Assembly: GCA_963850095.1 (NCBI GenBank)
Contig: CAWKJX010000012.1
Coordinates: 186,001 to 250,000 of the forward strand
Source of the DNA: Bog-473 sp963850095
GTDB taxonomy: Bacteria > Actinomycetota > Acidimicrobiia > Acidimicrobiales > RAAP-2
Direction of reading: 5' to 3'
Length of the DNA: 64,000 nucleotides
Shown: one piece after another, positions 24,265 through 32,433 of the stretch
Numbering within the stretch: position 1 is the stretch's first letter
Layout: the number at the start of each line of letters is the position of its first letter
The notes under the pieces: generated by a model
Databases searched by the model: none
The model's input: only the letters and a program-made list of their open reading frames with translations
What the model was told of the DNA's origin: nothing
Made by a program: the position numbers and the translations under genes

Positions 24265-26820
24265 ATGTCCACCTCCACGACCGGCGCGGCCGGCGCGCCC
24301 CGGGTGCCCGACAAGCCGGTCCTCGACGGGCTCGAGGAGCGTTGGGCCGCCGCCTGGGACGAGGCGGGCACCTACCGCTTCGACCCCTCGGCCACCCGGG
24401 ACGAGGTCTTCTCCATCGATACGCCCCCGCCCACCGTGTCGGGCTCGCTCCACATGGGGTCGGTCTTCGGCTACGTCCAGACCGACGCCATCGCCCGCTA
24501 CCGCCGCATGCGGGGGTGGAAGCTCTTCTACCCCATGGGCTGGGACGACAACGGGCTGCCCACCGAACGCCGGGTGCAGACCTACTACGGCGTGACGTGC
24601 GACCCCTCGCTCCCCCACGACCCCGACTTCCGCCCGCCCGAGGAGCCAGGGCGCGAGGACGTCGGCGTGAGCCGGCCCAACTTCATCGCCCTGTGCCACG
24701 AGCTGACCGCCGAGGACGAGCAGGCCTTCGAGGACCTGTGGCGCCGCATCGGGCTCTCGGTCGACTGGAGCCGCACCTACGCCACCATCGGCGACGGCGC
24801 CCGCCGGGTCAGCCAGCGCATGTTCCTGCACAACCTGGCCCGGGGCGAGGCCTACACGTCGGAGGCCCCGACCATGTGGGACGTCGACTACCAGACGGCG
24901 GTGGCGCAGGCCGAAATGGAGGACAAGGAGCAGCCCGGCGCCTACCACCGCCTGCGCTTCGACGGCATCGACATCGAGACGACACGCCCCGAGCTGGTGG
25001 CGGCCTGCGTGGCCCTGGTGGCCCACCCCGACGACGAGCGCTACGCCGCCCGCTTCGGCACCACCGTGCACACGCCGCTCTTCGGGGTCGAGGTTCCGGT
25101 GCTGGCCCATCGCCTGGCCGAGCCCGACAAGGGCACGGGCATCGCCATGATCTGCACCTTCGGGGACATCACCGACGTCGTGTGGTGGCGCGAGCTCGAC
25201 CTGCCCACCCGTTCGATCATCACCCGGACGGGCCGCATCGCCGAGAGCCCGCCGCCCGGAGTGCCCGACGGCGAGGCCTGGCGGGCCATCGCCGGCAAGA
25301 CGATCAAGCAGGCCCAGCGGGCCATGGTCGAGCTGCTGGCCGCCACCGGGGAGATGGTGGGCGAGCCACGCCCCATTACGCACCCGGTCAAGTTCTACGA
25401 GCGCGGCGACCGCCCGCTCGAAATCGTCACCAGCCGCCAGTGGTTCATCCGCAACGGCGGGCGTGACGACGCGCTGCGCGCCCGGCTGCTCGAGCGGGCC
25501 ACCGAACTGGACTGGCACCCGCCCTACATGAAGGTGCGCTTCGACGACTGGGTCAACGGGCTCAACGGCGACTGGCTCATCAGCCGGCAGCGCTTCTTCG
25601 GCGTGCCCATCCCGATTTGGTACCCGCTCGGCCCCGACGGCCAACCCGACCACGAGGCGCCCCTCGTGCCCGACGAGGCCCGCCTGCCGATCGACCCCAC
25701 CACCGACGTGCCCGACGGCTACACGGCCGACCAGCGCGGCGTGCCCGGCGGGTTCGTCGGCGACCCCGACGTCATGGACACCTGGGCCACCTCGTCGGTC
25801 ACGCCGCAGATCGCCTGCGGCTGGGTGGACGACCCGGCGCTCTTCGCCGCCACCTTCCCCATGGACCTGCGCCCGCAGGGTCCCGAGATCATCCGCACCT
25901 GGCTCTTCTCCACCCTGCTGCGCTCCCACCTCGAGCACGACGTCGTGCCCTGGAAGCACACGACCATCAACGGCTGGATCCTCGACCCCGACCGCAAGAA
26001 GATGTCCAAGTCCAAGGGCAACGTCGTGACGCCGGTCGCCCTGCTCGACGAGTTCGGTTCCGACGCCGTGCGCTACTGGGCCTGCAACGGCCGGCCCGGC
26101 ACCGACACCGCGCTCGACATGGGCGTCATGAAGATCGGGCGCCGCCTGGCCATCAAGGTGCTCAACGCGTCGAAGTTCGCGCTGGGCCGTCTCGGCGAGG
26201 GGCCGGTGCCGGGCCTCGAGGCGGTGCACGACGCGCTCGACGCCGCGCTGCTGGCCCGGCTGGCCCGGTTGGTCGAGACGGCCACGGCGGCGCAGGAGGC
26301 CTTCGACTACGCCCGGGCCCTCGAGCTGACCGAGGGCTTCTTCTGGTCGTTCTGCGACGACTACGTCGAGCTGGTCAAGACGCGCGCCTACGGCGAGGGC
26401 TCGGCCGACGGGGCGGGCTCGGCCCGCGCCACCCTGGCCATCGCACTCTCCGCCCTGCTCCGCCTCTTCGCCCCGTTCCTGCCCTTCGTCACCGAGGAGG
26501 TGTGGAGCTGGTGGCAGGAGGGCTCGGTGCACACCGCGCCCTGGCCCACCGTCGCCGAGGTCGGCCCGCACGCCGGCGCGCGTCCCGAGGTGCTCGACAT
26601 CGCCGCCGAGGTGCTCGGTGCGGTCCGCCGCGAGAAGACGACGCACAAGCGCTCCATGCGGGCGCGCGTGGCCACGCTCGTCGTCACCGGCCCGCCGGTG
26701 GTGCTCGAGGACGTCGACGCCGCCCGCGGCGACCTGGTCGACGCCGGCGGGGTCGACAACCTGGTGACCGAGGAGGGTGACACGCTCTCGGTGGAGGTGG
26801 TCCTGGCCGACGAGGCCTGA
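24265..26820 (+). CDS. valS: Valine--tRNA ligase (short actinobacterial type)
   Basis: This 851-residue class I synthetase has the N-terminal PPPTVSGSLHMGSVFGYVQT, in which the HIGH signature reads HMGS, then a CP1 editing domain (IETTRPELVAACVALVAHP), the DWLISRQRFFGVPIP segment, KMSKSKGN and a helical anticodon-binding domain. It lacks the long C-terminal coiled coil of the proteobacterial enzyme, as expected for this shorter class. ATG 24265 is 20 bp from the cysS ATG, so both promoters must overlap or lie in the opposite coding region. A stem-loop spans its stop codon. Confidence 0.95.
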   Translation: MSTSTTGAAGAPRVPDKPVLDGLEERWAAAWDEAGTYRFDPSATRDEVFSIDTPPPTVSGSLHMGSVFGYVQTDAIARYRRMRGWKLFYPMGWDDNGLPTERRVQTYYGVTCDPSLPHDPDFRPPEEPGREDVGVSRPNFIALCHELTAEDEQAFEDLWRRIGLSVDWSRTYATIGDGARRVSQRMFLHNLARGEAYTSEAPTMWDVDYQTAVAQAEMEDKEQPGAYHRLRFDGIDIETTRPELVAACVALVAHPDDERYAARFGTTVHTPLFGVEVPVLAHRLAEPDKGTGIAMICTFGDITDVVWWRELDLPTRSIITRTGRIAESPPPGVPDGEAWRAIAGKTIKQAQRAMVELLAATGEMVGEPRPITHPVKFYERGDRPLEIVTSRQWFIRNGGRDDALRARLLERATELDWHPPYMKVRFDDWVNGLNGDWLISRQRFFGVPIPIWYPLGPDGQPDHEAPLVPDEARLPIDPTTDVPDGYTADQRGVPGGFVGDPDVMDTWATSSVTPQIACGWVDDPALFAATFPMDLRPQGPEIIRTWLFSTLLRSHLEHDVVPWKHTTINGWILDPDRKKMSKSKGNVVTPVALLDEFGSDAVRYWACNGRPGTDTALDMGVMKIGRRLAIKVLNASKFALGRLGEGPVPGLEAVHDALDAALLARLARLVETATAAQEAFDYARALELTEGFFWSFCDDYVELVKTRAYGEGSADGAGSARATLAIALSALLRLFAPFLPFVTEEVWSWWQEGSVHTAPWPTVAEVGPHAGARPEVLDIAAEVLGAVRREKTTHKRSMRARVATLVVTGPPVVLEDVDAARGDLVDAGGVDNLVTEEGDTLSVEVVLADEA

Positions 26821-26834
26821 CCCGCAGGGTCAGG
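26816..26834. terminator. Stem-loop between convergent valS and esterase genes
   Basis: CCTGACCC-GCA-GGGTCAGG is a perfect 8-3-8 hairpin that includes the valS stop codon. There is no U-tract. It lies between two convergent genes and could act in both directions. Confidence 0.55.
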
Positions 26835-26849
26835 AACCCGATCGGGCGA

Positions 26850-27707
26850 TCACAGACGGCGGACCATGCCGGCCGACGCCCGACGCCGCATCAGGCTCCG
26901 GGCGGCGAACCCATGTCGGAAGGCTGGCGCGTCGAGGGCATGTCCGGTTCCCCGGTGCGCGACGCTGGGGCCCGCGGCGGAGGCGGCCGCGGCCGCGGCC
27001 CGGGCCCCCTCGAGGAAGTCGCCCACGCTCGAGGTGGTGGCCTGGCAGCGCAGCGAGGCCAGGATGTCGAAGGCGTGCTGGGCCCGGGGTAGCTCGGCGT
27101 AGGCCACCGGTTGGGCCGACACGGCGCGCAGGCGCTCGACGAAAATGCGGGCCACGTCCACCGGCACCAGGGTGTCGTTGGTGCCCTGGAGCACGTAGAA
27201 GGGTGGCGCGCCGGCGTTGACCCGGAACACCGGCGACGCGTCCCGGTAGACCTCGGGATGTTCGGAGAAGGGGGTCTGCATGACGGTCTTCTCGAGCATC
27301 TCGACCATGCCGGGCCCGTAGCGGCCGGACATGTCGGGTGCGCCGGTCATGTCGAGCACGCCGTAGAAGGGGACACAGGCGTGGACGGCCGTGTCGGCGT
27401 CCTCGAAGCCGGGCTGGAAGGCGGGGTCGCCGGGCGTGAGGGCCAGGAGCGCGCAGAGGTGGCCGCCGGCCGAGCCGCCACTGACCGCGATGAATTCCGG
27501 GTCGCCCCCGTACTCGGCGATGTGCTCCTTGACCCAGGCCAGGGCCCGCTTGCAGTCGACCATGTGGTCGGGCCAGGCCGCTTTGGGGCTCAGGCGGTAG
27601 TTGATCGAGACGCACACCCAGCCCCGGGCCACCAGCTCGAACATCATCGGCTTGCCCTGCTCGCGTTTGTCGCCGATGACCCAGGCCCCGCCGTGGATGT
27701 ACACCAT
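26850..27707 (-). CDS. Alpha/beta hydrolase (HGG-type carboxylesterase), catalytic domain
   Basis: The hormone-sensitive-lipase/carboxylesterase-like domain shows the oxyanion motif YIHGGAWVIGD, nucleophile AVSGGSAGG, acid LQGTNDTLVP and His in ELPRAQHAF. ATG 27707 is the first start after a frameshift, but the homologous frame continues upstream to 27839 (IDYWGDGHKHHLDIYRSRL), where a stop appears; the missing N-terminal part lies in another frame (27823-28218). The intact protein would be a membrane-anchored esterase for short acyl esters. The C-terminal ~60 residues are Ala/Arg-rich and low in complexity. Confidence 0.8.
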   Translation of the reverse strand: MVYIHGGAWVIGDKREQGKPMMFELVARGWVCVSINYRLSPKAAWPDHMVDCKRALAWVKEHIAEYGGDPEFIAVSGGSAGGHLCALLALTPGDPAFQPGFEDADTAVHACVPFYGVLDMTGAPDMSGRYGPGMVEMLEKTVMQTPFSEHPEVYRDASPVFRVNAGAPPFYVLQGTNDTLVPVDVARIFVERLRAVSAQPVAYAELPRAQHAFDILASLRCQATTSSVGDFLEGARAAAAAASAAGPSVAHRGTGHALDAPAFRHGFAARSLMRRRASAGMVRRL

Positions 27708-27822
27708 GACCGGTGCCTGGGCGGGCGGGGCCAGGCGCGACCGGTAGATGTCGAGGCGGTGGTGCTTGTGGCCGTCGCCCCAGTAGTCGATGTTGCGGGC
27801 GGTGTCGACCGGCGCGCGATCC

Positions 27823-28218
27823 GAAGGGGAAGGCGCGGGTCACCCGCCACCACCTGCCCCAGGTCGGGGCGGTGGGGCGGTCCGGCACGGGGAAGACCGG
27901 GCTGCGCACCTCGTCCAGGGCGGCGGCGACCACCCGGGTCGCCCGCAGGCCGGTCAGACCGAGCCCGACCAGGCCGATCCACTCGGCGATGGCCAGGGCC
28001 AGACCGAGCCAGCCGGCCCAGCCGTCGAGCGCCCCGGCCCAGACGAACAGCCCGGTGGCGATCATCTGCCACACGATGGTCTGGTAGGCCAGCTCGTTGG
28101 GGATCCAGGCCAGGGCGAAGCTGACGACGGTGAACGGTTCCCGCCGGACGGGGTGGTAGGCCAGCAGCACGGCGGCACCCCCCACCAGGGTGACGATCAG
28201 GAAGGCGTATGGCACCAC
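27823..28218 (-). pseudogene. N-terminal membrane part of the same esterase, separated by a frameshift
   Basis: From GTG 28218 this frame encodes PYAFLIVTLVGGAAVLLAY, PVRREPFTVVSFALAWIPNE and further hydrophobic helices, then TWGRWWRVTRAFPFG, which leads directly into the hydrolase in the next frame. The layout (membrane helices, then HGGAW hydrolase) is known in actinobacterial esterases. Removing one base near 27818-27824 restores a single frame from 28218 to 26850. This is either a sequence error or a recent mutation. Confidence 0.75.
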
Positions 28219-28332
28219 TCCATCATCGCCCGAAGGCGCCCCTTCACGCAGATCCGGCTCCGGCTCCTCGACGCGGGCCGGAAACGCCCGAGAATTAGCG
28301 CCAGACAAGCGTTCGTGAGAGGTTACCGAGGG

Positions 28333-28347
28333 AAGCCGTTCCGGCTT
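28333..28347. promoter_or_regulatory. Small palindrome just upstream of the acyltransferase ribosome site
   Basis: AAGCCG-TTC-CGGCTT (6-3-6) is followed by TTATCCTAGGAG, which includes a possible -10 box (TATCCT) and the Shine-Dalgarno. It may be an operator or a leader hairpin. Evidence is positional only. Confidence 0.35.
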
Positions 28348-28363
28348 TTATCCTAGGAGTGTC

Positions 28364-29884
28364 ATGTCCCCCGAACGCCTGACCGGGCTCGACGCCAGCT
28401 TCCTCTACATGGAGACCCCCACGATGCACCTGCACGTGGCCATGGCGGCCGTGTTCGATCCCTCCACCGTCCCGGGTGGCTACTCCTTCCAGCGCGTCCG
28501 CAAAATGATCAACGAGCGCATCCCCGACGCGCCGGTCTTCCAGCGCCGCCTGGTCGAGGTGCCCATGCGGCTCGGCCACCCGGTCTGGGTGGACGACCCC
28601 GACTTCGACATCGACAACCACCTCCGGCGCGCCGCCCTGCCCTCGCCGGGCGGCATGCGCGAGCTCGGGGACTTCGCAGCCGACGTCATCAGCCGCCAGC
28701 TCCACCGCGACCGCCCGCTGTGGGAGATGTGGATCGTCGAGGGGCTCGAGGACGGGAAGATCGCGCTGGTGACCAAGATGCATCACAGCACCATCGACGG
28801 CGTCTCGGGCGCCGAGCTGCTGGGCATCCTCTTCGACCTCGAGCCCGAGGCCCCCGAGGCGTCGCACGCGACCGAGCGCCTGCTCGACACGCGCATCCCG
28901 TCGGGCCTCGAATTGGTGTCGCAGGCCATGATCTCGGGCCTGGTGGCCCCCTTCGACGTGGGCCGCATGATGCTGCGCACCGTTCGGAGCATCTTCGGCA
29001 TACGCCAGGTGCGCCGGGACGACTCCTTCCGCAGCGGTGCCCTGCCACTCACCGCGCCGCGCACGTCCATCAACGTCGCCGTGCACGCCCGGCGCCGGGT
29101 GGCCTTCGCCGCCGCCAGCCTCGAGGACGCCAAGGCGCTCAAGAACAAGATGGGCACGACGGTCAACGACGTCGTGCTGGCCATGTGCGCCGGCGCGCTG
29201 CGCACGTACCTGCTGGCGGGCGACGAGCTGCCCGAGATCCCGCTGGTGTCCGTCGTGCCGGTGTCGGTGACGCCCGACGTCGCCGAGCTGAAGGGCTCCA
29301 ACAAGGTGTCGAGCATGTTCGTGCAGCTGCCCTGCCAGCTCGAGGACCCGCTGGAGCGCCTGCAGTCGATCCACGAGACCACGAAGGGGGCCAAGGAGGA
29401 GCACAAGGCCCTCGGGGCGACCACCCTTCAGAATTGGGCCGAGCACGCCTCGCCGAACCTCGCCGCGGCGGCGGCCCGTCTGTACACCGGGATGCGGCTG
29501 GCCGACCGGCACCGCCCGATCGCCAACCTGGTGGTGTCCAACGTGCCCGGCCCCGACTTCCCGCTGTACCTGGGCGGCAGCGAGCTGCTCGGCATGTTCC
29601 CGCTCGGCCCGGTCATGGACGGCATGGGTCTGAACGTGACCATCATGAGCTACCGCGGCGTCCTGTACTGGGGCTTCGCGGCCGACTCACGGGCGGTGCC
29701 GCGGCTGTGGGACATCGCGGCGGCCGTGCCGCACGCGCTCACCGAGCTGATGGAGGCGGCCGGGCTGGAGTCCCAGCCCTTCGACGTCCCCATCCACCTC
29801 GGGCCCGGCATGCCGCCCACGGCGAAATGGGTCCGCACCGCAGCGTCACTGCGCGCCGAGGAGGCCGGTACCGTAAGCGCATGA
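28364..29884 (+). CDS. Wax ester synthase / diacylglycerol acyltransferase (WS/DGAT)
   Basis: This 506-residue acyl-CoA-dependent acyltransferase makes wax esters or triacylglycerol at the membrane/lipid-droplet surface. The catalytic HHxxxDG motif is at TKMHHSTIDGVSG (about residues 141-147). Other family landmarks are MSPERLTGLDASFLYMETP at the N terminus, NDVVLAMCAGALRTYL and SNVPGPDFPLYLGGSELLGM. Length is usual for the family. ATG 28364 has AGGAG 5-6 bases upstream. Its stop overlaps the ATG of a VOC protein gene (ATGA). Such enzymes are typical of lipid-storing actinobacteria and fit the acyl-CoA dehydrogenases nearby. Confidence 0.93.
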   Translation: MSPERLTGLDASFLYMETPTMHLHVAMAAVFDPSTVPGGYSFQRVRKMINERIPDAPVFQRRLVEVPMRLGHPVWVDDPDFDIDNHLRRAALPSPGGMRELGDFAADVISRQLHRDRPLWEMWIVEGLEDGKIALVTKMHHSTIDGVSGAELLGILFDLEPEAPEASHATERLLDTRIPSGLELVSQAMISGLVAPFDVGRMMLRTVRSIFGIRQVRRDDSFRSGALPLTAPRTSINVAVHARRRVAFAAASLEDAKALKNKMGTTVNDVVLAMCAGALRTYLLAGDELPEIPLVSVVPVSVTPDVAELKGSNKVSSMFVQLPCQLEDPLERLQSIHETTKGAKEEHKALGATTLQNWAEHASPNLAAAAARLYTGMRLADRHRPIANLVVSNVPGPDFPLYLGGSELLGMFPLGPVMDGMGLNVTIMSYRGVLYWGFAADSRAVPRLWDIAAAVPHALTELMEAAGLESQPFDVPIHLGPGMPPTAKWVRTAASLRAEEAGTVSA

Positions 29885-30357
29885 CGGTACGCGAGCTCGG
29901 CCACCTCGTCCTCTACGTGCGCGACGTGGGCCGGTCGGCCGCCTTCTACCGCGACGTGCTGGGCTGGGCGCAGATCCTGCCCGACCCGGGCCAGGACCAG
30001 GGCCAGGGCCAGGAGCCCGTGGGGGTGGCCGCGTTCTCGTCGGGCCGCACCCACCACGAGCTGCTGCTCATAGAGGTCGGTCCCGACGCCGCGCCCATCC
30101 CGGCCGGACGCCGGGTCGGCCTGTACCACTTCGGCCTGAACGTGGGCGACACCGACGACGACCTGCGCGCCGCACTGGCCACCGTGCAGGCGGCCGGGGG
30201 CACCGTCGTCGGCGCCTCGGACCACACGGTGACGCACAGCCTCTACATCCTCGACCCCGACGGCAACGAGATCGAGCTGTACATCGACGTGCCCGGGGTC
30301 GACTGGCGCTCCGAGCCGTCGCTCGTGGCGGCTCCCATCCGCCCTCTGCGGCTCTGA
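29881..30357 (+). CDS. VOC-superfamily (glyoxalase/dioxygenase-like) protein
   Basis: This 158-residue protein has two beta-alpha-beta-beta-beta modules: HLVLYVRDVGRSAAFYRDVL at the start and YILDPDGNEIELYID at the end, the latter carrying the usual metal-binding Glu; His8 in LGHLVLY and His in RTHHELLL are other probable ligands. A low-complexity insert (GQDQGQGQE) lies between strands. Substrate is unknown; relatives act on catechols, methylglyoxal adducts or antibiotics. The ATG overlaps the WS/DGAT stop, so the two genes are translationally coupled, which is unusual company for an acyltransferase. Confidence 0.85.
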   Translation: MTVRELGHLVLYVRDVGRSAAFYRDVLGWAQILPDPGQDQGQGQEPVGVAAFSSGRTHHELLLIEVGPDAAPIPAGRRVGLYHFGLNVGDTDDDLRAALATVQAAGGTVVGASDHTVTHSLYILDPDGNEIELYIDVPGVDWRSEPSLVAAPIRPLRL

Positions 30358-30432
30358 GCCCGCGGTGGGCCGGGCCTGAGCCGCGCGGTGACGTGGGGAT
30401 GAGGACGGTGGCGCGCCGGCGACGACGGCGCC

Positions 30433-31118
30433 GTGTCGGCCGCGGTGGCAGCGCTCGGGGCGGGTGCGCTGGTCGTCGTGCCCACCGACACGGTGTACGG
30501 GCTGGCGGCCCGGCCCGGCGACGCCGCGGCGGTGCAGGCGATCTACCGGGCCAAGGACCGGCCCGAGGGCATGCACCTGCCGGTCCTGGCGGCGTCGCCC
30601 GAGCAGGTACGGGGCCTGGGCGTCGCGTTCAGCGAGGCGGCCCGGACCCTGGCCCGCCGCTGGTGGCCGGGTCCGCTCACGCTCGCCTTCGGGTTCGAGG
30701 CGGGGACCCCCCGGCCCGAATGGCTCTCAGGGCGGACCGAGGTGGCCGTGCGCATCCCCGACCACGACTTCCTGCGCGCCGTGCTGGCCGAGGCCGGGCC
30801 GCTCCTGGTGACGAGCGCCAACCCGCACGGCGCGCCCACACCGTGCCGGGCCGAAGACGTGGCGGCCGCCCTGGCCGGTACGGTCGGCCTGATCGTCGAC
30901 GGCGGGACGCTGACCGAGGTGCCGTCGACACTGGTGCGCGTGTCGGGGGCGGGGGCGGTGCTCGAGCGCGAGGGTGCCATCGGGTGGGCCGAGGTGGAGG
31001 CGGCGCTGGCCGGTGGCGGGGTGGCGGGGGCGGGGCCGGGGCCGGGGCGGGGCGGGGGCGGGGCGGCGGGCGGAGGCGGGGGCGGGGACGGGGCCCGGGA
31101 CGGGGGCCGGCGCAGTGA
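30433..31118 (+). CDS. tsaC: L-threonylcarbamoyladenylate synthase (Sua5/YciO/YrdC), 3' end frameshifted
   Basis: The YrdC-like domain makes threonylcarbamoyl-AMP for tRNA t6A37. Motifs are VVPTDTVYGLAARP, IYRAKDRPEG (K and R of the substrate site), GPLTLAF and LLVTSANPHGAPT. The conserved domain ends near 31000 and is followed by a very G-rich tract. In the strict frame no stop appears until 31617, deep inside tsaD; a one-base shift in the tract gives a TGA at 31116-31118 that overlaps the tsaD GTG (GTGA), as in other coupled pairs here. I therefore end the gene at 31118. GTG 30433 is the best start. Function is paired with TsaD downstream. Confidence 0.8.
31012..31110. repeat. G-rich low-complexity tract at the tsaC-tsaD junction
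   Basis: About 100 bases are made almost entirely of GGGGCC, GGCGGG and similar blocks. It encodes only Gly/Ala/Arg/Pro in any frame. It is prone to slippage and to sequencing error and is where the tsaC frame is lost. Confidence 0.8.
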
Positions 31119-32119
31119 CGGCGAGCCGCCTGCTCCTGGCCATAGAGACGTCGTGCGACGAGACGGCGGCCGCGGTGGTCGACGATGCGCTGGTGGTGCG
31201 CTCCTCGGTGGTGGCGAGCCAGATCGACCTGCACGCCGCCTTCGGCGGGGTCGTGCCCGAGTTGGCCAGCCGGGCCCACACCGAGACGATCACCGCCGTC
31301 GTGGCGAGGGCGCTGGACGAGGCGGGTGTGGCCGGCCCGGAGCTCGAGGCGGTGGCGGTGACGTCGGGCCCCGGCCTGGTGGGCGCGCTGCTGGTCGGCA
31401 TCGCCACGGCCAAGGCGCTGGCGCTGGGCTGGGGGGTGCCCGTCGTCGGCGTCAACCATCTCGAGGGACATTTGGCCAGCGTGTACCTGGCGGGGAAGGA
31501 CGTGCCGTTCCCGCAGACCGCCCTGCTCGTGTCGGGCGGCCACTGCATGCTCACCCGGGCCACCGCCCCGGGCACGTACCAGCTGCTGGGCGAGACGCTG
31601 GACGACTCGGTGGGTGAGGCGTACGACAAGGTGGCCCGGTTCCTCGGCCTCGGCTACCCCGGGGGCCCGGTGCTCGACCGCATGGCGGCGCACGGAGAGG
31701 ACACGCTCGGTTTCCCCCGGCCGATGCTGGCCGAGGGCTTCGTGTTCTCGTTCTCGGGGTTGAAGACGGCCGTGGTCAACCACGTCCGGGCCAACCCCGG
31801 CTTCTCCGACACCGAGGTGGCGGCGTCGTTCGTGGCCGCCTGCATGGACGTGCTGTGCGCCAAACTGCGCCGGGCCCTCGAGGCGTTCGGCGACCCGGCG
31901 GTCGCCATCGTCGGGGGCGTCGCGGCCAGCCCGGTGCTGCGGGCGCGGGCCCAGGCGCTGGCCGACGAGTTCGGCACGGTGCTGTTGATTCCGCCCCAGG
32001 CGATGGCCACCGACAACGCCGCCATGATCGGTGTGGCCGGCTGGCAGAAGCTGGCCGCTTCGGGCCCGAGCGATCCGGCCTTCGGGCCCGAGCCCGACCT
32101 GCGGCTGCAGTTCGGCTGA
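31115..32119 (+). CDS. tsaD: tRNA N6-adenosine threonylcarbamoyltransferase TsaD
   Basis: This 334-residue protein of the Kae1/Qri7/TsaD family transfers the threonylcarbamoyl group to A37 of ANN-decoding tRNAs. Features are LLLAIETSCDETAAAVV at the start, the iron-binding HxxxH in GVNHLEGHLASVYLA, VSGGHCMLT, and GGVAASPVLRA with the C-terminal TDNAAMIG. The start is GTG 31115, fixed by the N-terminal consensus. TsaB, TsaE and RimI are not in this window, so the usual t6A cluster is split. Sua5/TsaC lies directly upstream. Confidence 0.95.
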   Translation: MTASRLLLAIETSCDETAAAVVDDALVVRSSVVASQIDLHAAFGGVVPELASRAHTETITAVVARALDEAGVAGPELEAVAVTSGPGLVGALLVGIATAKALALGWGVPVVGVNHLEGHLASVYLAGKDVPFPQTALLVSGGHCMLTRATAPGTYQLLGETLDDSVGEAYDKVARFLGLGYPGGPVLDRMAAHGEDTLGFPRPMLAEGFVFSFSGLKTAVVNHVRANPGFSDTEVAASFVAACMDVLCAKLRRALEAFGDPAVAIVGGVAASPVLRARAQALADEFGTVLLIPPQAMATDNAAMIGVAGWQKLAASGPSDPAFGPEPDLRLQFG

Positions 32120-32127
32120 GGGGCGGG

Positions 32128-32430
32128 CTACGCGCCGGCCCGGCTGTGCCGGCGCCGGCTGCGGCTGCGCTCGGCCCGCGACCCGAAGAGGTGCGAGCCC
32201 AGGTCGAGCAGCACCCCGACAGCCACGATCACCCACCCGAACGGGTCGACCCCTTTGCCGGGGGCGTACACCAGGGCGTAGAAGAGCGTGGCGTAGGGCA
32301 GGAAGATGAACCCGAGCACACCCTCCCAGCCGGAGCGGAAGGCGATGGTGAGGCGGTCGGTGAAGATCCAGACCAAGAACAGCGCGAAGCGGGCGGAGAA
32401 GGCGGCGACGAGAGCGAAGAGGCAGCCCAT
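32128..32430 (-). CDS. Small hypothetical membrane protein
   Basis: This 100-residue protein, which I do not recognise, has a first helix MGCLFALVAAFSARFALFLV, a central hydrophobic stretch (VLGFIFLPYATLFYALVY) and a third (FGWVIVAVGVLLDLGSHLF), then an Arg-rich tail (SRAERSRSRRRHSR) that probably stays in the cytoplasm. The pattern resembles short actinobacterial inner-membrane proteins of unknown function. It begins three bases after the stop of the acyl-CoA dehydrogenase gene and is probably cotranscribed. It converges on tsaD with only eight bases between. Confidence 0.7.
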   Translation of the reverse strand: MGCLFALVAAFSARFALFLVWIFTDRLTIAFRSGWEGVLGFIFLPYATLFYALVYAPGKGVDPFGWVIVAVGVLLDLGSHLFGSRAERSRSRRRHSRAGA

Positions 32431-32433
32431 TGC

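Noticed and set aside
24061..26646. 861-codon open frame antisense to valS
   Set aside because: Composition (Gly/Arg/His/Val-rich) and lack of motifs show it is a shadow of valS.
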